Source of the DNA: Erpobdella octoculata
Taxonomy: Eukaryota > Annelida > Clitellata > Hirudinida > Erpobdellidae
Assembly: GCA_963978895.1 (NCBI GenBank)
Contig: OZ022243.1
Coordinates: forward strand, 5,884,182-5,948,181
Length of the DNA stretch: 64,000 nucleotides
Direction of reading: 5' to 3'
Shown: positions 27,220 through 40,400 of the stretch, piece by piece
How positions within the stretch are numbered: position 1 is the first letter of the stretch
Layout: each line of letters begins with the position of its first letter
Program-made: the position numbers and the translations under genes
The notes under the pieces: generated by a model
What the model saw: the letters and a program-made list of their open reading frames with translations, nothing else
Databases searched by the model: none
Told to the model about the DNA's origin: nothing

Positions 27220-30200
27220 TATCTTTGATTTAAATCAGGGGCGCAACCAGCAGAAAATGCTGGGGGAGGACTCAAGTGTGAAAAAGTGACAAAAAAACCC
27301 GCCGCAGGCAAAAAAGTCTGCAGTCTTTATTTAGTATCTTTAAAATATTATTAATGAAAGAAAAGAAAGACTGCAAACTGAAAATAGTCAAACTCAGTCT
27401 AAAACCCGCTAAAGCAATTGTAAAAAAAATAAGTTTATGAATAAATGTAGCACCCCCTCCCCTTTTAAAAAGAGAAGAAAGCCCGACGCAGGCGAACATT
27501 TTTTTTGACCATCTGCAACTATCTCTAGTCTTTTTTTGGTATCTTTAAGAATTTATTATTGATAGAAAATAAGGACTACAAACTGAAGATAGTCAAAATC
27601 AGTCTCAAACCAGTTGAAGCAATTGTAAAAAAAATAAGTTTATGAATAAATGTAGCACCCCTCACCCCCCCTACCCAAAAAAAACTCCTCGCATTTGGAA
27701 AAATTGCAGGACTCTCTGATTTGGCCTGGGGGGCTTGCGCCTCCCCTAGTTGCACCCATGATTTAAATTGAATGTTTTCTACAAAATAAACTCTTGAAAT
27801 CTCAGAAAATCACATTTTTTATTTAATTGTTTGCTTTACTGTTAGTTATTAATAACTTAAAATGTAATTTTATCCCAAAGTGGAGGGGGGAATCGCCCCT
27901 ACCGCCCCCCCCCTGGATCCGCCAATGGTACATAAAGGATTAATCAAAAAAAATAATTCAATCAATCTAGAAAATCTTGTACAACATTCAAATTACATAT
28001 AACTAATGAGATATAATAATTTAATAAAACACAATAAACATTCTCTCACTTGTCTTCACCATCTTCCAAATCACCTTCCTCTAACAACTTGCTTTCTTCA
28101 TCGGTACTCGATTCTGCACTATCCTCCTCATCAGAACACAATGCGGCAATTCTGAGATGAAAAGCCAGAAGAGGTTAAATATTTTTTTTATTGAAATTCA
28201 TAATTCACATAAACTCAAATATATTAATCTCACATTGTTTGCAGTCAAATTCACAAACCACCATTCTAAACTTTTACAACTCTTTAATTCATCTTACATC
28301 GAGTTTTTTTCAAATTGCTTTTGAACTGATTAAATTTAAATTTAGATTAACAAATTACTTATGAACTGATACTAATTTTTTAAACTGAGCATTAAAATGA
28401 ACTCTATTAATCAACAAGCAGCAGAAAAACAAAGAGAAAGAGAGAACATTAGATTTGAAACAAAAAAAAACTTGCCAGAATTAAATAAAAAAATTACTAA
28501 AGTCTCAAGTGCTTTTAGGATGATGAATATTAGAAACATTGTGAACAAAAATGTTTTATAATAAGTAATCAAAATCAAAATTTTGAATTATAAAAATAAT
28601 CAGTAACGTTATTTGAATACGCCGCATAAAAATGTTCAAAGATAAAAACAAAACTATTTTGCCAACAGAACGATGGTCGACAGCAGCGACTGTGAAATCA
28701 CAAAACACAAATATAAAACAACTAAACGTCGTATCAACATCAACATCAATAACTGCTTCGACTGCCCGAGCAGCACCACAAACAAACCTTTTCTCTTCCA
28801 GATGGGCAGCCGACTGCCCCGCCCCGTTCGAGTTCTCCACGCCACCTGCGACTCCTTGGTTGTCCGAGTTCTTGGCAGTCGTGGAGTGTTTCAGTTTCAT
28901 CAAATTGCACTTTGTTTCCATAGTTATGCAGAACCCTCCAGAATAGGATACCCCTAAATCCACCCAGAACCCCCGGTCATCCAGGTAGGGTTTTGAGGCC
29001 TTGCATATGAAGGGTACATTTGAGCCTAGATCAATTCCTGTGACTGACAGCTGGTCCATTATGAATGGAATCTGTTCATTAAAAGATAGATCAATTGATT
29101 GATTGATTGACACACCGATAGATGAATTGAAGCATTACACATCTGTAATTCACTACTTGTTGTAACGTCAAATACCATGTACATTATAACTTACGTGGAT
29201 CTTACTCAACTTCTTCTGAATCTTCTCCCTCATCTTCTCTACCCAGAACCTCTCTCTCAAAAAGTCCATAAAACACCTGGAAATCAAAGTGTTCAGCCAC
29301 AGCAGCTGAGGATAGCATCCCTCCTCCAAAACCAAATCATCCGCCATCTTCCCGACCGCATCGTTCTCGTCTCTCTTCTCGGCTTTCCCGCCGCCGTCCT
29401 TATTTTTCTGACCGGCGGATTTTGAATCCGCCAGTTGAGCCGCTTCCACTTCGACTCCGAGAGAATTCCTTTTGACGTTGCTCGGAGCGTTCCTTTCTAT
29501 TGACGGAGATGACTTCCTGGCTGACCTCGCGGACGCCGGCGGGTCCCTCGGGGTCGTCTTCGTGCCCCTGTGACCTATGACCCTGCTCATGTATTGGGCG
29601 TAATACAGCAAGTTTTGCTCCGGAGACAGAGTCGAATAGTCGGTCGTGGCGGACGACGTCTGATCCGATGACGTTACCGTTACGTTGGTGGTCGCAGTGG
29701 ATGGTGCCACGTCGATGCATTCCTCGTTTTCAACTATCGATCTGCAATGACGCGATCATAAATAATTTCCATCAAAATCTTATTTCATTTATGAGAACGA
29801 AAAATTCTTAAAAATCAAATTTAATTGTAAAATACTTTCACAGATGTCAATCACTAACTTTTTGCTGGGTTGAGAAGCAGCTCTCTTGTGTGTCTTCTTC
29901 TTCGAGTTTGCTTCGGCAGAAAGATTTTGGACGATATCGCTGAAGCGAGTCGGCCACGGTTGACCGAGCGAGGATGCTCTCAGTCTTCTGAACCATTCTT
30001 CCTTCTCTCTACTTGTTCTCGTGAACAGGTAAAGCACTTTTTTAATAACGACGACAGATTGATTTTGAACTGAAGAGGTTGATGAAGTGCTGGGCAGTAA
30101 TTGCTGTGCAGAAGTAGTATCGTCAGCCTGTACGTATTCAAGAAGTAACCTGAATTTAAAAACTCATACCTGCCTGCTTATCAGTATAATTTCTCGTTTC

Positions 30201-33200
30201 AATGTATTAGTCAGGTGTAGTGTTCATGCGTTCTATAGCAAAATTATATACAAAATAATATGCGTGCTACGAAATATCTTTTTAGTTGTTAATATTAAAC
30301 TGGAGAAAGAAACTCTTTTCTTGACTTAACAATGAATTAACATAATTTAAGCAATAAATTAACATAAAGGATTCAATTTACCATCTGATATGAGTGATGC
30401 AAGTTATAAACAAACGTGAATATAAAAGATTATCGATTAAGTAATTTTTGATTGACATGATAAAATCGTATTGACCGTCAAAAAACATTCAATGAAGTTT
30501 TTTGCATATTTGTTTGAGAAGACAGTAATAATAATAATCTATGTAACGAAATTGAAGTTTAACTTGCATAACAAAGTTTAAAAATGTTTTAAGCAATTTT
30601 CAAAAATCAGCTACTTGTTTTATGTTTTAGGGGCAAAAACCCCAGTGGGGCATTGTGGGTTGCAGCCACCCAAGACGGGAAGGCCAAAACCCTCATTAAA
30701 AAAAAGACAATAGAATGAGGGGGAAAAAGAGACAAGGAGCAAAAGAGAGAATAAGAAGAAGTGAGAAAAAAAGAGAGAGACAGGAAAGAAAAAACACCGA
30801 GAGATAAAGAAAGTAAAACAACAAGAGAAAATCTAAATAAAAACACGGGCAACGCTGGGTAATCCAGCTAGGATATTTTTTACAAACAAATCCTTTTCTG
30901 ATATTTATAATTTTCATTGCTATCAGGTTGGTTAAAATAAAAAAATAATCAGATTATCATAAAATAAATACTTTGCTAGGATAGAAGAGGTTCTTACTAA
31001 TCTTTCAAACATTATTATCTATATAAATAAAATAACTTCTTATTTTAAGACTTAAACCATAAATAATAATTAAAGTTAGAAAACTCCACATAATTCAGAG
31101 CTTAAAAAAGCATGCGATGAAGCATGAAAAAGTACAAACAAAAACATTTTGTTTTTAGTCGAATTAAAGTTAGAAAACTCCACATAATTCAGAGCTTAAA
31201 AAAGCATGCGATGAAGCATGAAAAAGTACAAACAAAAACATTTTGTTTTTAGTCGATTTTAAATGTATACGAAAGGGTACGTTTTGTTTTTTGGCGCAGC
31301 AAAAATTTAATTTTAAATGCTTGATAAAATTATTTCACGGAGTTAAAATGTTTTTACTACAAAGTTAACAAAATAATATGCAATTTAAAAAATTGTAATT
31401 ATTTTATAAACACTCATCAAACGAAAGCAAATCTTGAAGCGCATTTTTTTTATTACAACTTTCATCTCAAGTGTGTATTTGGAACATAATTGTATTATTT
31501 TTTAATGCAATTTTAAAAATTTTGAATAAAATTAAAAAAAAGTCCAAAAATAACAATGTAACCAAAAACAGAGTTTGGCAGGTAAACAAAATTTAAAACG
31601 AAACGAAAACAATTCATTAAAGATTCCTTGTGGTGATGTGCGCGCGCGCTATCATTTGATTGAAGGCTGTTGCTGTTGTGACATTTGTAAAATATTAAAA
31701 CATTTCAAATTTGAGGGAGATAAACATTCAAATAATTTTAGAATTTCAAAGCTTTTCATCTTGAACAAAATTCTGCCCATATAAAAAAATTTTGAGAGCC
31801 AGAGCCGCCAGATATTTTCGGCTCTGGCTCCCACAAAAATTAGCGGCTCCGCAAGCCTGCACATTACATAAACACACACACACAGACATACACACACACA
31901 CAAATAACCTCATTAATTTCTGCATTAGATGTCTGCAATTGTTTCTTTAAAACGCTGGCTCTCGACCTCAGAGAAGAAGCAGGAGCTGAAGAAGATATCT
32001 TGGTGATTTCTATGTAAATAGGATATTTCTTGCTCCACAATCTTTTTGGCACGAGGTTTACAGGAAGCAATGAAACCTTTAGAAAAACATTAAATTTACC
32101 GTATTTTTACACATAAAACGCACACTCTGACATGCCTGGATAGGTCATAAAAAAGAATGTTGCTCTATTGATTAATTTAATTAAATTTATTTAATAAATA
32201 TATTTAATTAACAAATAAATATATTTAATGAATTTAAATTTTAGAAAACATTTAAATATGTCGAATGTATTTTTGATAATATATATATAAAACATGTTAC
32301 CAATAAAAGTGTGTTTATTTATAAGGCCACATCTTTTTTTAACTCCTCTCCAGGCCTAGATGCACGTTATATGCATCAGATTCGTTTACGACATTAGCGT
32401 TAAATAAATTTGATTTGATAAAATACGGTAATAGATTTATGTCTGTGACCGACAAATGGAGATAAGTCAATAAATTAAAACTTTTAATTACAATTTAATA
32501 ATAATAATATTATTATTAATAATCATGCCTGAAATTTTAACCGTAATTGTTATAGAAAAGTTAAATTATTGTTAATAATTGCGACCAAGCACAGATATAG
32601 TTCTTATTTCAATCAATAAGAATAATATCCATAGAAGCTTCACACTAACTTTACTTCCCAGCAAGTCGTAATGCCTTTGTCTCACAAACGTAACACTGGT
32701 TGGTGAATCATCGCTCCACAGGGCCCTCTTCGGCATGCTCAGTCTCGGAGTCTGCAGACGCAGGTTCGTGCCCTCGAGCGTGGCGTACACCGAGTGGGTG
32801 GAGTTGATGTGGTAGTCGTTAGGATCGTAGAGTGGTTTCTTGCTATTGGTCGAACCGGTTCCCAGCTCGTTCAACCAGCCCTATATTCATAAAAAAATAA
32901 ATAAATAGTACTATTTTCTAAACAAAATGTAAGTCTTTATTAAAGCAGGTATTTAAACAAAAAAACCGTATATATCACAGGTGAACAAGTTAAGAAATAA
33001 TTGTTTGTAAAAGAGGGCCTCGGCAATCTGTAAAAACTAACAGACTTCGAGCAAGATTCAAGTTTTGATTGGGCGTGTTGCTGAATGATAGTTGTATAGT
33101 ATTGTAATGTACCTGGTAAGATTCAGGTAAGTCAGTGTAATGTAAGTATTGTAATGTACCCTGTAAGATTCAGGTAAGTCAGTGTATAGTAAGTATTGTA

Positions 33201-36200
33201 ATGTACGGCACCTGTAAGATTCAGGTAAATCAGTGTAATGTAAGTATTGTAATGTACCCTGTAAGATTCAGGTAAGTCAGTGTATAGTATTGTAATGTAC
33301 TGCACCTGTAAGATTCAGGTAAGTCAGTGTATAGTATTGTAATGTACCCTGTAAGATTCAGGTAAGTCAGTGTATATTATTGTAATGTAGGGCGCCTGTA
33401 AGATTCAGGTAAGTCAGTGTATAGTAAGCAGAGATGTAGTACTTGGTACTCGTACTCGTACACGAGTACAACTCGAGTACCGTTTTCAAGTACTCGTACT
33501 TGTACTCGGAACCTTGGTACTCGTACTTGTACTCGTACTCGTTATTCCACTCAGTACTCGTACTCGTTATTCCACTAAGTACTCGTACTCGTACTCGCAT
33601 ATCCGACACCTTCTTTAAAAAAAGTTTGCTTGTTTACTAAACAGTTGTTTGGGATAATATTTCGTTTATACTTGCTGAACTCTAGTATAACATATATTTT
33701 ATATCTAGGTACCAATTTTTAATAATAGTTTTCTTTGTTATTTCTGCTTAAGTATCATTATTCTTCTAATCACTTATTAACAGTCATCAAAGTTTCCATA
33801 ATTTAGAATTTGAATTTCTTGTACCCACTGTTGTTAAAAGAGATTTCTAAATAATTCCATATCACATTCGTTTATATTTGCACTTTGCAGTCACAATTTT
33901 GCATTTTTTAAATTTGGTTGTGTTTTTTCAGAACTGGTTAAATTCTTTGTTGAATCAACTAATTCTCTCTTTGGCATCATTACTCAGTCACCTGCTGTTA
34001 CGTTGGTGCCGCCATCTGGGTCATCCCCACCAGCCAAAAAGTCAAAGTTGTTTCACAAGTATTCATCGGCGTTAGATGACACCTGCCTTGATGTCGATGC
34101 ACAGTTGACCAGATATCTTGAGATGAGGATCACTGGTGATGTGGATGATGCACTAACGTTTTGGCAGAAACATTCCAGTGACCTTGACAAACTGTATCAC
34201 CCAGCACTTTGTGCCTTAAGTATTCCAGCTTCAAGTTCACCAGTAGAACGTGTGTTCAGCCACGGCGGAATAATTTTAAGACCCCATAGGGCTAAGATGT
34301 CGGAATATAAACTATCGTCGCTAATTTTTCTTAAATGTAATAGTTTTTTGATGTAGAATAAACTATTATTTTGTTGTACTCGAAAAGTACTCGCTAAAAA
34401 TTTCTTGTACTCGTACTCGTACTTGTACTCGAGACCTCAGTACTCGTACTCGATAACTTAATACCATGGTACTCGTACTCGTACTCGACACCATGGTACT
34501 CGTACTCGTACTTGTACTCGGACCATAAGTACTCGCAACATCTCTGATAGTAAGTATTGTAATGTACGGCACCTGTAAGATTCAGGTAAATCAGTGTAAT
34601 GTAAGTATTGTAATGTACCCTGTAAGATTCAGGTAAGTCAGTGTAATGTAAGTATAGTATTGTAATGTTACCTGTAAGATTCAGGTAAGTCAGTGTAATG
34701 TAAGTATAGTATTGTAATGTTACCTGTAAGATTCAGGTAAGTCAGTGTAATGTAAGTATTGTAATGTACCCTATAAGATTCAGGTAAGTCAGTGACTAAT
34801 AAGAACACACAGCCGAGAAATGCGTCGGGGAAGAATTAAGACGAGAGAGATCAAACAGCTGCTGCACCTTTTGTTGCGAGCCAGATAATTTCGCTGATTG
34901 TGTACGTGCTTTTAGCCAGGCAATAATAAATAACATCGTTGAGACTACTTCGTTTAGATATTTGTAAGAACACTTCTATGCATAGGAAAATGACAATTTT
35001 TTATAATAAAAACAGATAAAAATGATTTAGAAAACAAACATTATTCGTATAGTAAATCGTAAAACTACAGATGATACGCTCAATAAACAAGTCGAGAAAT
35101 CGGCTACACTGCATCTTTCATACGATCGAAATTTCTCATTAATAGTAGCCACTGCTCGGGGGTTATTGATATTTAATTATTAAATCGAATAAAAAAACAA
35201 TTAATCATATTCGTTGCTCTGTGTAGCATGTCGTTTTATTGATTAGTCAAAATCTCAAAAATAGGTCTGAAAGCTTTCACATATATAGAAATAAATGTAT
35301 TTTCAATAAAGCCACAACAAACAACAGAAGCTTATAGAAAATTAAAAGTAAAAATTCAGGTAGGATTAATCTTGAGTTACAACAACCTCGATATCTTATA
35401 GCTCTCAACTCACATTATCTATACAAAAGATTACGTCTAAACAAGTGATATCATAAATATTTTAAAAAAATGCTACAGTTAATTATTAATTGTATTAATT
35501 AAAGTAAGATAATCCAATATTGATATCTCCAAATTATTAAAACTATATGAATATTAAAAAAAAGAAAAGAAAAACGTTTTTACTTTAAATGAGCCATCGC
35601 TGTTCTTTGATTCCCTGATATCGAGGGCTTCATCAACATCACAACTGAAGAATGCAACCTCTTCCAATCCCGACTTGTCGTGGAAGAGCGATCGACCGCT
35701 CTCTTCGGTCGAAGACGTCGGGAAAAACCGATTGAAGAACTGAACCGCCTGTGCGATCACCAGCGTCCACAGGATTCCGGCCGTCATGCCCGCCATGTAC
35801 GGAGGGAGTGGAACGAACAGCCAGGCCAACAGAAGAATGAAAACCAGAAAAAACTTCGAAAAAAACTTTTTCCTGAAGATCCTGAATCGCTTGCCCAAGA
35901 AACCTTCGGAGTTTTCGACGATGAATTCCTCTGACAGTTTCTCACTGAATTCCACGGCTGCCGATTGATTCTGGTTGGCATCGTCTGATTGGGTGGACGC
36001 AGTTTCAGAATCCAGCCCGTCCGACGCCGCGGTAACTTTGTCTGCGGCTTTTTCTTTCGCCTCGGCGATCTTGGTTGTCATGACGATGACTTCCGAGGCA
36101 GAGCTCGTCGGAAGTTTCGAAGATGACTTTTGTCTCGAGAGAAGAGAAGACAACGTCATGGAGATCGAAGACGATTTCGTCAGACCTTCCTTCTTTTCTC

Positions 36201-37491
36201 CTAAGAACGGATTCGATGATTTCTGAACTGGAGATGTGCTCGTGGAAGATTTTTTAACCGTTTTGGGCGGGACGCCTTCGGGCAGTCTCTTGGTGCCTTG
36301 ATCGAGTATGTTACTGGCACTGCAGCGGAAAGCATCGACCGCCGCTTCGTGTGACAAGATGTCAGACGGCGTCATGACAACGTCGAGAGAAGAAGTGCTG
36401 TCGTCGGTTCTCGTGAAGGCTTCTTCCGGCGTCGATTTCATTTCATCGTCGACGCTGTGTCTCGAGACGAGTTTCTTCGACGAATCACCCTGCACCACCC
36501 TCATCAGACGACTTATGTCAAATCCGTCAGGGTGGATCTCCGCCTCTGATCCGTTCCTCGGAGAAAATTCTACCATTTCGGTCTCAAGGAGTTCAATGCC
36601 GATGATACTATCGCTAGATGGCTGCCTAACTACACTGGAAGATGTTTTATCTTCAGAAACTTTTGAATGGAGATAAGCTTCATTCAAAGTTTCCTCTTTT
36701 GCTTCTTCGGCTAAGAATTCACCTTCAACTGGGCTACCGGCAAGCATAGAAGAAATTTTCGGCACATCTACCGAACTGGTTTTAAAAACCTTTCTGTCCA
36801 GTATCTCCCTCGACTCAGCAGAAACTCTGGCCAATTTATCTTTGAGGCCGGAAAAAATGGAAAAAACATCTTCTTTGTTGTTGCAATTGTTCGCATTGCT
36901 GTTCAATGCAACATCGCTGGCAGAAGAGATTACACTTTTAGATTCCTTCTCGGTTTCCTTGACGACGATTCCATTGTCTTTCGCTGCAGCCGTTGCGGAA
37001 GGCGTCTCGGCGACGGCGAGTTGGGAGATGTGAGATCTTTTGCTGAAAGTTGTCGGAGATGAAAGTTCAGAAGAAGGGGCAGACTGTGGGTGACTCATCA
37101 TGGAAGGCGAGTGTTTCTTTCGAAGAGCAGATATCGGCCTGATCAAAGATGTTCTTGCTTTAGAGGTCTTTGCCTTAGAAGTCTCTGTGATTTTCGAGTC
37201 GAGAGCCGACGTAGACAGAACGTCGGCTTTCGTTTCGCATTCAGCGGAAAACCTTTCCCCTGGATTTGACTCCAATTTCACCACGTCCAATTTTTTCTTT
37301 CTAACCTTCTTTAAAAATTGACCCGAGGATGAACCGAACTTTTCCGATTTAACAGCCAGGAGAGGATCGATGAAGCTTTCTTCTTCTTTGTCGTCCTTGT
37401 CGTCGTCATCCTCATCGGAACTGTCCCTCATCGAAGCGACGTTGAATCGAATAGAATAAGAAGTACTGTGTGTTGTTTTGTTGCTCGACAT
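25690..37491 (-). CDS. TEX2: TEX2 homologue, SMP-domain lipid-transfer protein
   Basis: Ten exons on the minus strand: 37491-35584, 32880-32650, 32076-31909, 30127-29859, 29741-29195, 29071-28788, 28151-28050, 26840-26631, 26183-26063 and 25761-25690 (stop TAA). All phases agree, giving about 1303 residues against about 1130 in vertebrates. Residues 1-540 are Ser/Lys/Glu-rich and disordered. About 547-586 is a hydrophobic membrane hairpin ([13 protein letters not shown]..., then [13 protein letters not shown]). About 637-830 is a PH-like region: [42 protein letters not shown] and [17 protein letters not shown]. About 1000-1300 is the SMP lipid-transfer domain: [63 protein letters not shown] and [10 protein letters not shown]. 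The family moves lipid at ER contact sites. TEX2 is the best match. Confidence 0.93.
26260..26433. mobile_element. GGGCCGGGCC-type MITE in TEX2 intron
   Basis: About 170 bp with ends TAGAGTATTGGACGGGCC and GCAGTACCCACTA in inverted relation and GGCCC motifs between. It sits between TEX2 exons 8 and 9 and creates misleading ORFs that run into exon 9. Confidence 0.55.
27057..27927. mobile_element. Non-autonomous hAT element (outer)
   Basis: Terminal inverted repeats CACTAGCGGATCCAGG and (reverse complement of the right end) CATTGGCGGATCCAGG. The flanking 8-bp duplications are GTCCATAA (27049-27056) and GTACATAA (27928-27935), 7 of 8 matching. The interior has TA arrays and a second hAT. No transposase is seen. 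TEX2 intron between exons 7 and 8. Confidence 0.8.
27236..27760. mobile_element. Non-autonomous hAT element nested in the outer one
   Basis: Ends CAGGGGCGCAACCAG and, inverted at the right, CATGGGTGCAACTAG. A perfect 8-bp duplication ATTTAAAT flanks it (27228-27235 and 27761-27768). The interior is a tandem duplication of a ~195-bp unit (CCCGCCGCAGGC / CCCGACGCAGGC, then GTCTTTAT.TAGTATCTTTAA and AATAAATGTAGCACCCC). Nesting shows it inserted after the outer element. Confidence 0.88.
30604..30871 (+). mobile_element. Short Helitron
   Basis: Ends AACACGGGCAACGCTGGGTA ATCCAGCTAG at 30871: hairpin, spacer, CTAG. The interior is a purine-rich array of GAGAGA/AAAGAG motifs. The 5' end near 30604 is uncertain. 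It lies in the TEX2 intron between exons 3 and 4. The last G is followed by G here, not the usual T. Confidence 0.6.
31069..31256 (+). repeat. Exact tandem duplication of a 94-bp unit
   Basis: ATTAAAGTTAGAAAACTCCA starts at 31069 and again at 31163. The two 94-bp copies are nearly identical, so the duplication is recent. Confidence 0.9.
32098..32430. mobile_element. MITE-like element with CCGTATTTT ends
   Basis: Begins ACCGTATTTTTACACATAAA ACGCAC and ends AAAATACGG. Internal blocks TATAAGGCCACATCTTTTTTT and GCCTGGATAGGTCATAAAAAA are partly complementary. The same blocks occur at 40870-41090. TEX2 intron between exons 2 and 3. Confidence 0.6.
33083..33428. repeat. ~48-bp minisatellite, first block (7 units)
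   Basis: Units contain TGTAAGATTCAGGTAAGTCA and GTGTA(A)TGTAAGTATTGTAA. Seven copies precede the hAT insertion and five follow it (34547-34797). TEX2 intron 1, antisense to the gene. Confidence 0.9.
33429..34546 (+). mobile_element. hAT element inserted in the minisatellite
   Basis: Ends CAGAGATG and CATCTCTG are perfect inverted repeats, and a perfect 8-bp duplication ATAGTAAG flanks the element (33421-33428 and 34547-34554). Both subterminal regions are arrays of GTACTCG/CGAGTAC units (33440-33595 and 34378-34535). It carries only the last exon of a hAT transposase, so it is an internally deleted, non-autonomous copy (1118 bp). Confidence 0.95.
33932..34356 (+). pseudogene. hAT transposase, C-terminal exon only
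   Basis: After an acceptor (TTTTTTCAG at 33925-33932) an open frame reads [14 protein letters not shown]..., then FWQKH and the hAT dimerisation core [34 protein letters not shown], stopping at 34354-34356. The exon has no internal stop. The N-terminal zinc finger and the catalytic RNase-H exons are absent from the element, so it cannot encode an active transposase. Spliced joining to a host transcript would be antisense to TEX2. Confidence 0.88.
34547..34797. repeat. ~48-bp minisatellite, second block (5 units)
   Basis: Continuation of the array at 33083-33428 beyond the hAT insertion, ending GATTCAGGTAAGTCAGTGAC. Confidence 0.9.
34798..35583. other. Rest of TEX2 intron 1
   Basis: AT-rich intronic sequence with no feature I can support. 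Confidence 0.5.
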
Positions 37492-40400
37492 GTTAAATGA
37501 GTTTGATTAGTTGTTTTGTCAGTCTGTCTTTATAAGATTCTAAATTGACCAAAAAACAGGATAAAGGATTTATAGGAAATTGCTATAATAATCTTCATTT
37601 TAGTCAGTGCATATTATGAATAATTAAAAACGATAACCAAAAGTGAGAAACTTTAAAATAAACCATGTACCTGAAACTTAAATTATAAATGAACTACAGA
37701 ACTTCTTAAGAGTGGCGTCCACTGTTGAAAATTTTTTAAAAATCTACTTCACGAACAGCAAAACCGAAATATTAATCAAATCATTAAAATCTTGTGACAT
37801 CAGAACCGAAAAATGATTATACCACTGGAATTATTGTTTGTATCCGACGAAATAAAAACGTGTGACACCACTAGTACAGTGATAACGAAAACGCTTAGCC
37901 TGGCTTAGCTTGGGCACCCGTGTTACTCGTGCTGGATACACCATTACACTTCTACATTTACAATAATAATCAAACATCTATGTACGTAGTTGTAGAGAGA
38001 AAAGCATAATGAAAAATTATATAACCCAAGACTGTTAATAAATCGTAAATTTATTAAAACCAGACTATCTAAACCAGTTCTGATAAAAAAATCAGCTTTG
38101 AAAAAACGTTAAATAGTCCTAGGTACTTGACCCGAATAAATCAGCATCTGTAGCACAAAACAAATCCATTATATAAAGATTAGTACATATGGCTAAAAAT
38201 CCTACGCGGTATAACGCCTACATAAGCAAATTCAGCTTTAAATTATTATAAATAATTATTGTTGCTAACACTTATTTTAAGGACGGCACAACTTCACTAT
38301 AGCTCTCTAAAAATTAATTAGCTTGAGCTAAATTGATTAAACCTATTTAAGACATCGTTTCTTTTCCACAATAAACGTCAACCTCAATTTGACGTTCCAC
38401 GACTAAACACGTATTTTGCAGACAACCTTCTAGATATCATTATTTAGAAACTAATGTGGTTTCCGGGGGTTTTCTCTCTTTCTCCCGTTACCTTCCCCGC
38501 TTGTTTTCTCGCTCCTGCTTCCTCTCCCGTTTCTGGTTGCTTTCCCTTTCCCGCTCGCTCTTTCGCTTTTCCGTTCCCACTCACACTCGCTCTTCCGCTC
38601 ATTTTTTGAAACATTTAATTTTTTTACAAAAACGGATTAGTAAGGAGTTTTACAGAGAAATTTACAATTCACAAAAGTCAAAGCTTCACGACAGTTACAG
38701 CAAAAATTAGCAATAACAAACCACAAGACATTTTATTTAGAACAGTATATTACAATATGAAATTCAGCCGTTTTTTCTGCAAAAAAATGTCGATTACGGC
38801 TTCTTCGTTAATGTCGCGATTGAGACAAGTGGTGAAGAGTTTCAGCAGCGTATTATTTATCTGTGGGTAGATGGAATATTGACAATGTTGCAGAACATCA
38901 ACTGCGGTATGTGGCCACTCTGCCAATTGGGTCCTAGCCAAAGTGGGTCGGGTCACAAAAGAAAAATAGGTCGGGTCGGTCATATTTTCTGGTGAGTCGG
39001 GTCTTCAAAAATAGAACCATGGACAACTCTCAGCCTATCATTTTTGATAACTTATTAAATATTTAATTTGCAAAATAATTAACTCAAATGTCTCGAAAAC
39101 ACCGTCACGCGCGTCACTTCAAGATCAACATTGGCAAGGTTTCGGATGGGGGGGAGGCCGGCTGCACCCCTGAATGCCGGACATACTACAGACATAAAGT
39201 CATTTATATATATATATATATATACATACTAGCGGGTTACCCGGCCTTGCTCGGTAAGTCTCCTAGATTTAATTGTAATTATCATGCATAAGCCTGAGCA
39301 TAGTGCGAACAAATTGATTAGCTGAGCATCCAAGCCATCAAGACAAGACAAGCATAATCAAAAGTTCAACTGATGTAAAATTTCGTCATTGATCTTCAAA
39401 TTATTCACGGATATCTTCGCCTTAAATTCCAACTTCAATATTTCTAAAGTTACAAATAAACAACACAATGCAAAATAGATGATTGAGCGCAGCCAAATAG
39501 TCTTAAAGATCGTTTGTTGTCATCGTAACGAAAACTCGTTCCAACCCACCACAGAGGGTCGTCAGCTGATCTCAATTCCGATAAAAGACTGGTCGTGATC
39601 AAATTCTCCGCGGGATGTTCTCGGAGCTGTAACCGCTGCTGGGAAATGAATTACAAGAAAACATATCAAAGAGAAAAAAATACATCTACAACAACACTGA
39701 CGATCTTATAGTGATGATGATGATGATAACGATAACATGGTAGTAGTAGTAATAATGAAAGTAATGAGCCAAGCAATTCGCTACGACATTTCGATGTCGT
39801 TGAAAATTCCTAGAAAACTCGTCATCGATCTATGTATATTACTCGGTGATGCGAACTGATGAAATACGTTCCTGAAAAATGTCAGCGTAAATAAATGCTA
39901 CAAAGAAAAACATTTCGATGACACACGACAAGATCTTTCTAATGGCGTAACAAAATCATGTTCGGTGAATCTTTATCGATTAAATACAAACAATCTTTGA
40001 TGAAATTCTGGCGAATGGGAGATTGAGTAAAAACCATGTTTATCCATCGTTAATTCATACCTCTAGAAAAAAATACCAAACTCAAAAGCAAAAAATGCTT
40101 CCGAGAAGCTAAAAGCTCAAAAACAAGATTTAAAAATACGCCAATTCAAAAACTATTCCATGCAATGAGCAAGCATTAATACACAAAACATATTCCTAAG
40201 AATTTTACAATTTTTTTTTGCTTTCTGGGAACATTATAAAGTCAAGCCAAAAGGGCTCAGTCCTGGTGAAAAATATTTGTCTATATATATATATATATGA
40301 ATCGTGGTCAGCTTCCTAAGATATGTAAATAAAAATGAATTATGACTATCGCTTCACACAAATGGCTTGAGGGAGGGGTGGTGACGGGCTGCGGTACGAG

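Noticed and set aside
28556..28787. Extension of TEX2 exon 6 beyond 28788
   Set aside because: The frame stays open by chance; the donor AAAAG|GTTTGT at 28788 gives the correct phase for the next exon and the protein match ends there.
33367..34572. Ser/Tyr/Val-rich ORFs around the hAT
   Set aside because: They translate the GTACTCG subterminal arrays of the transposon.
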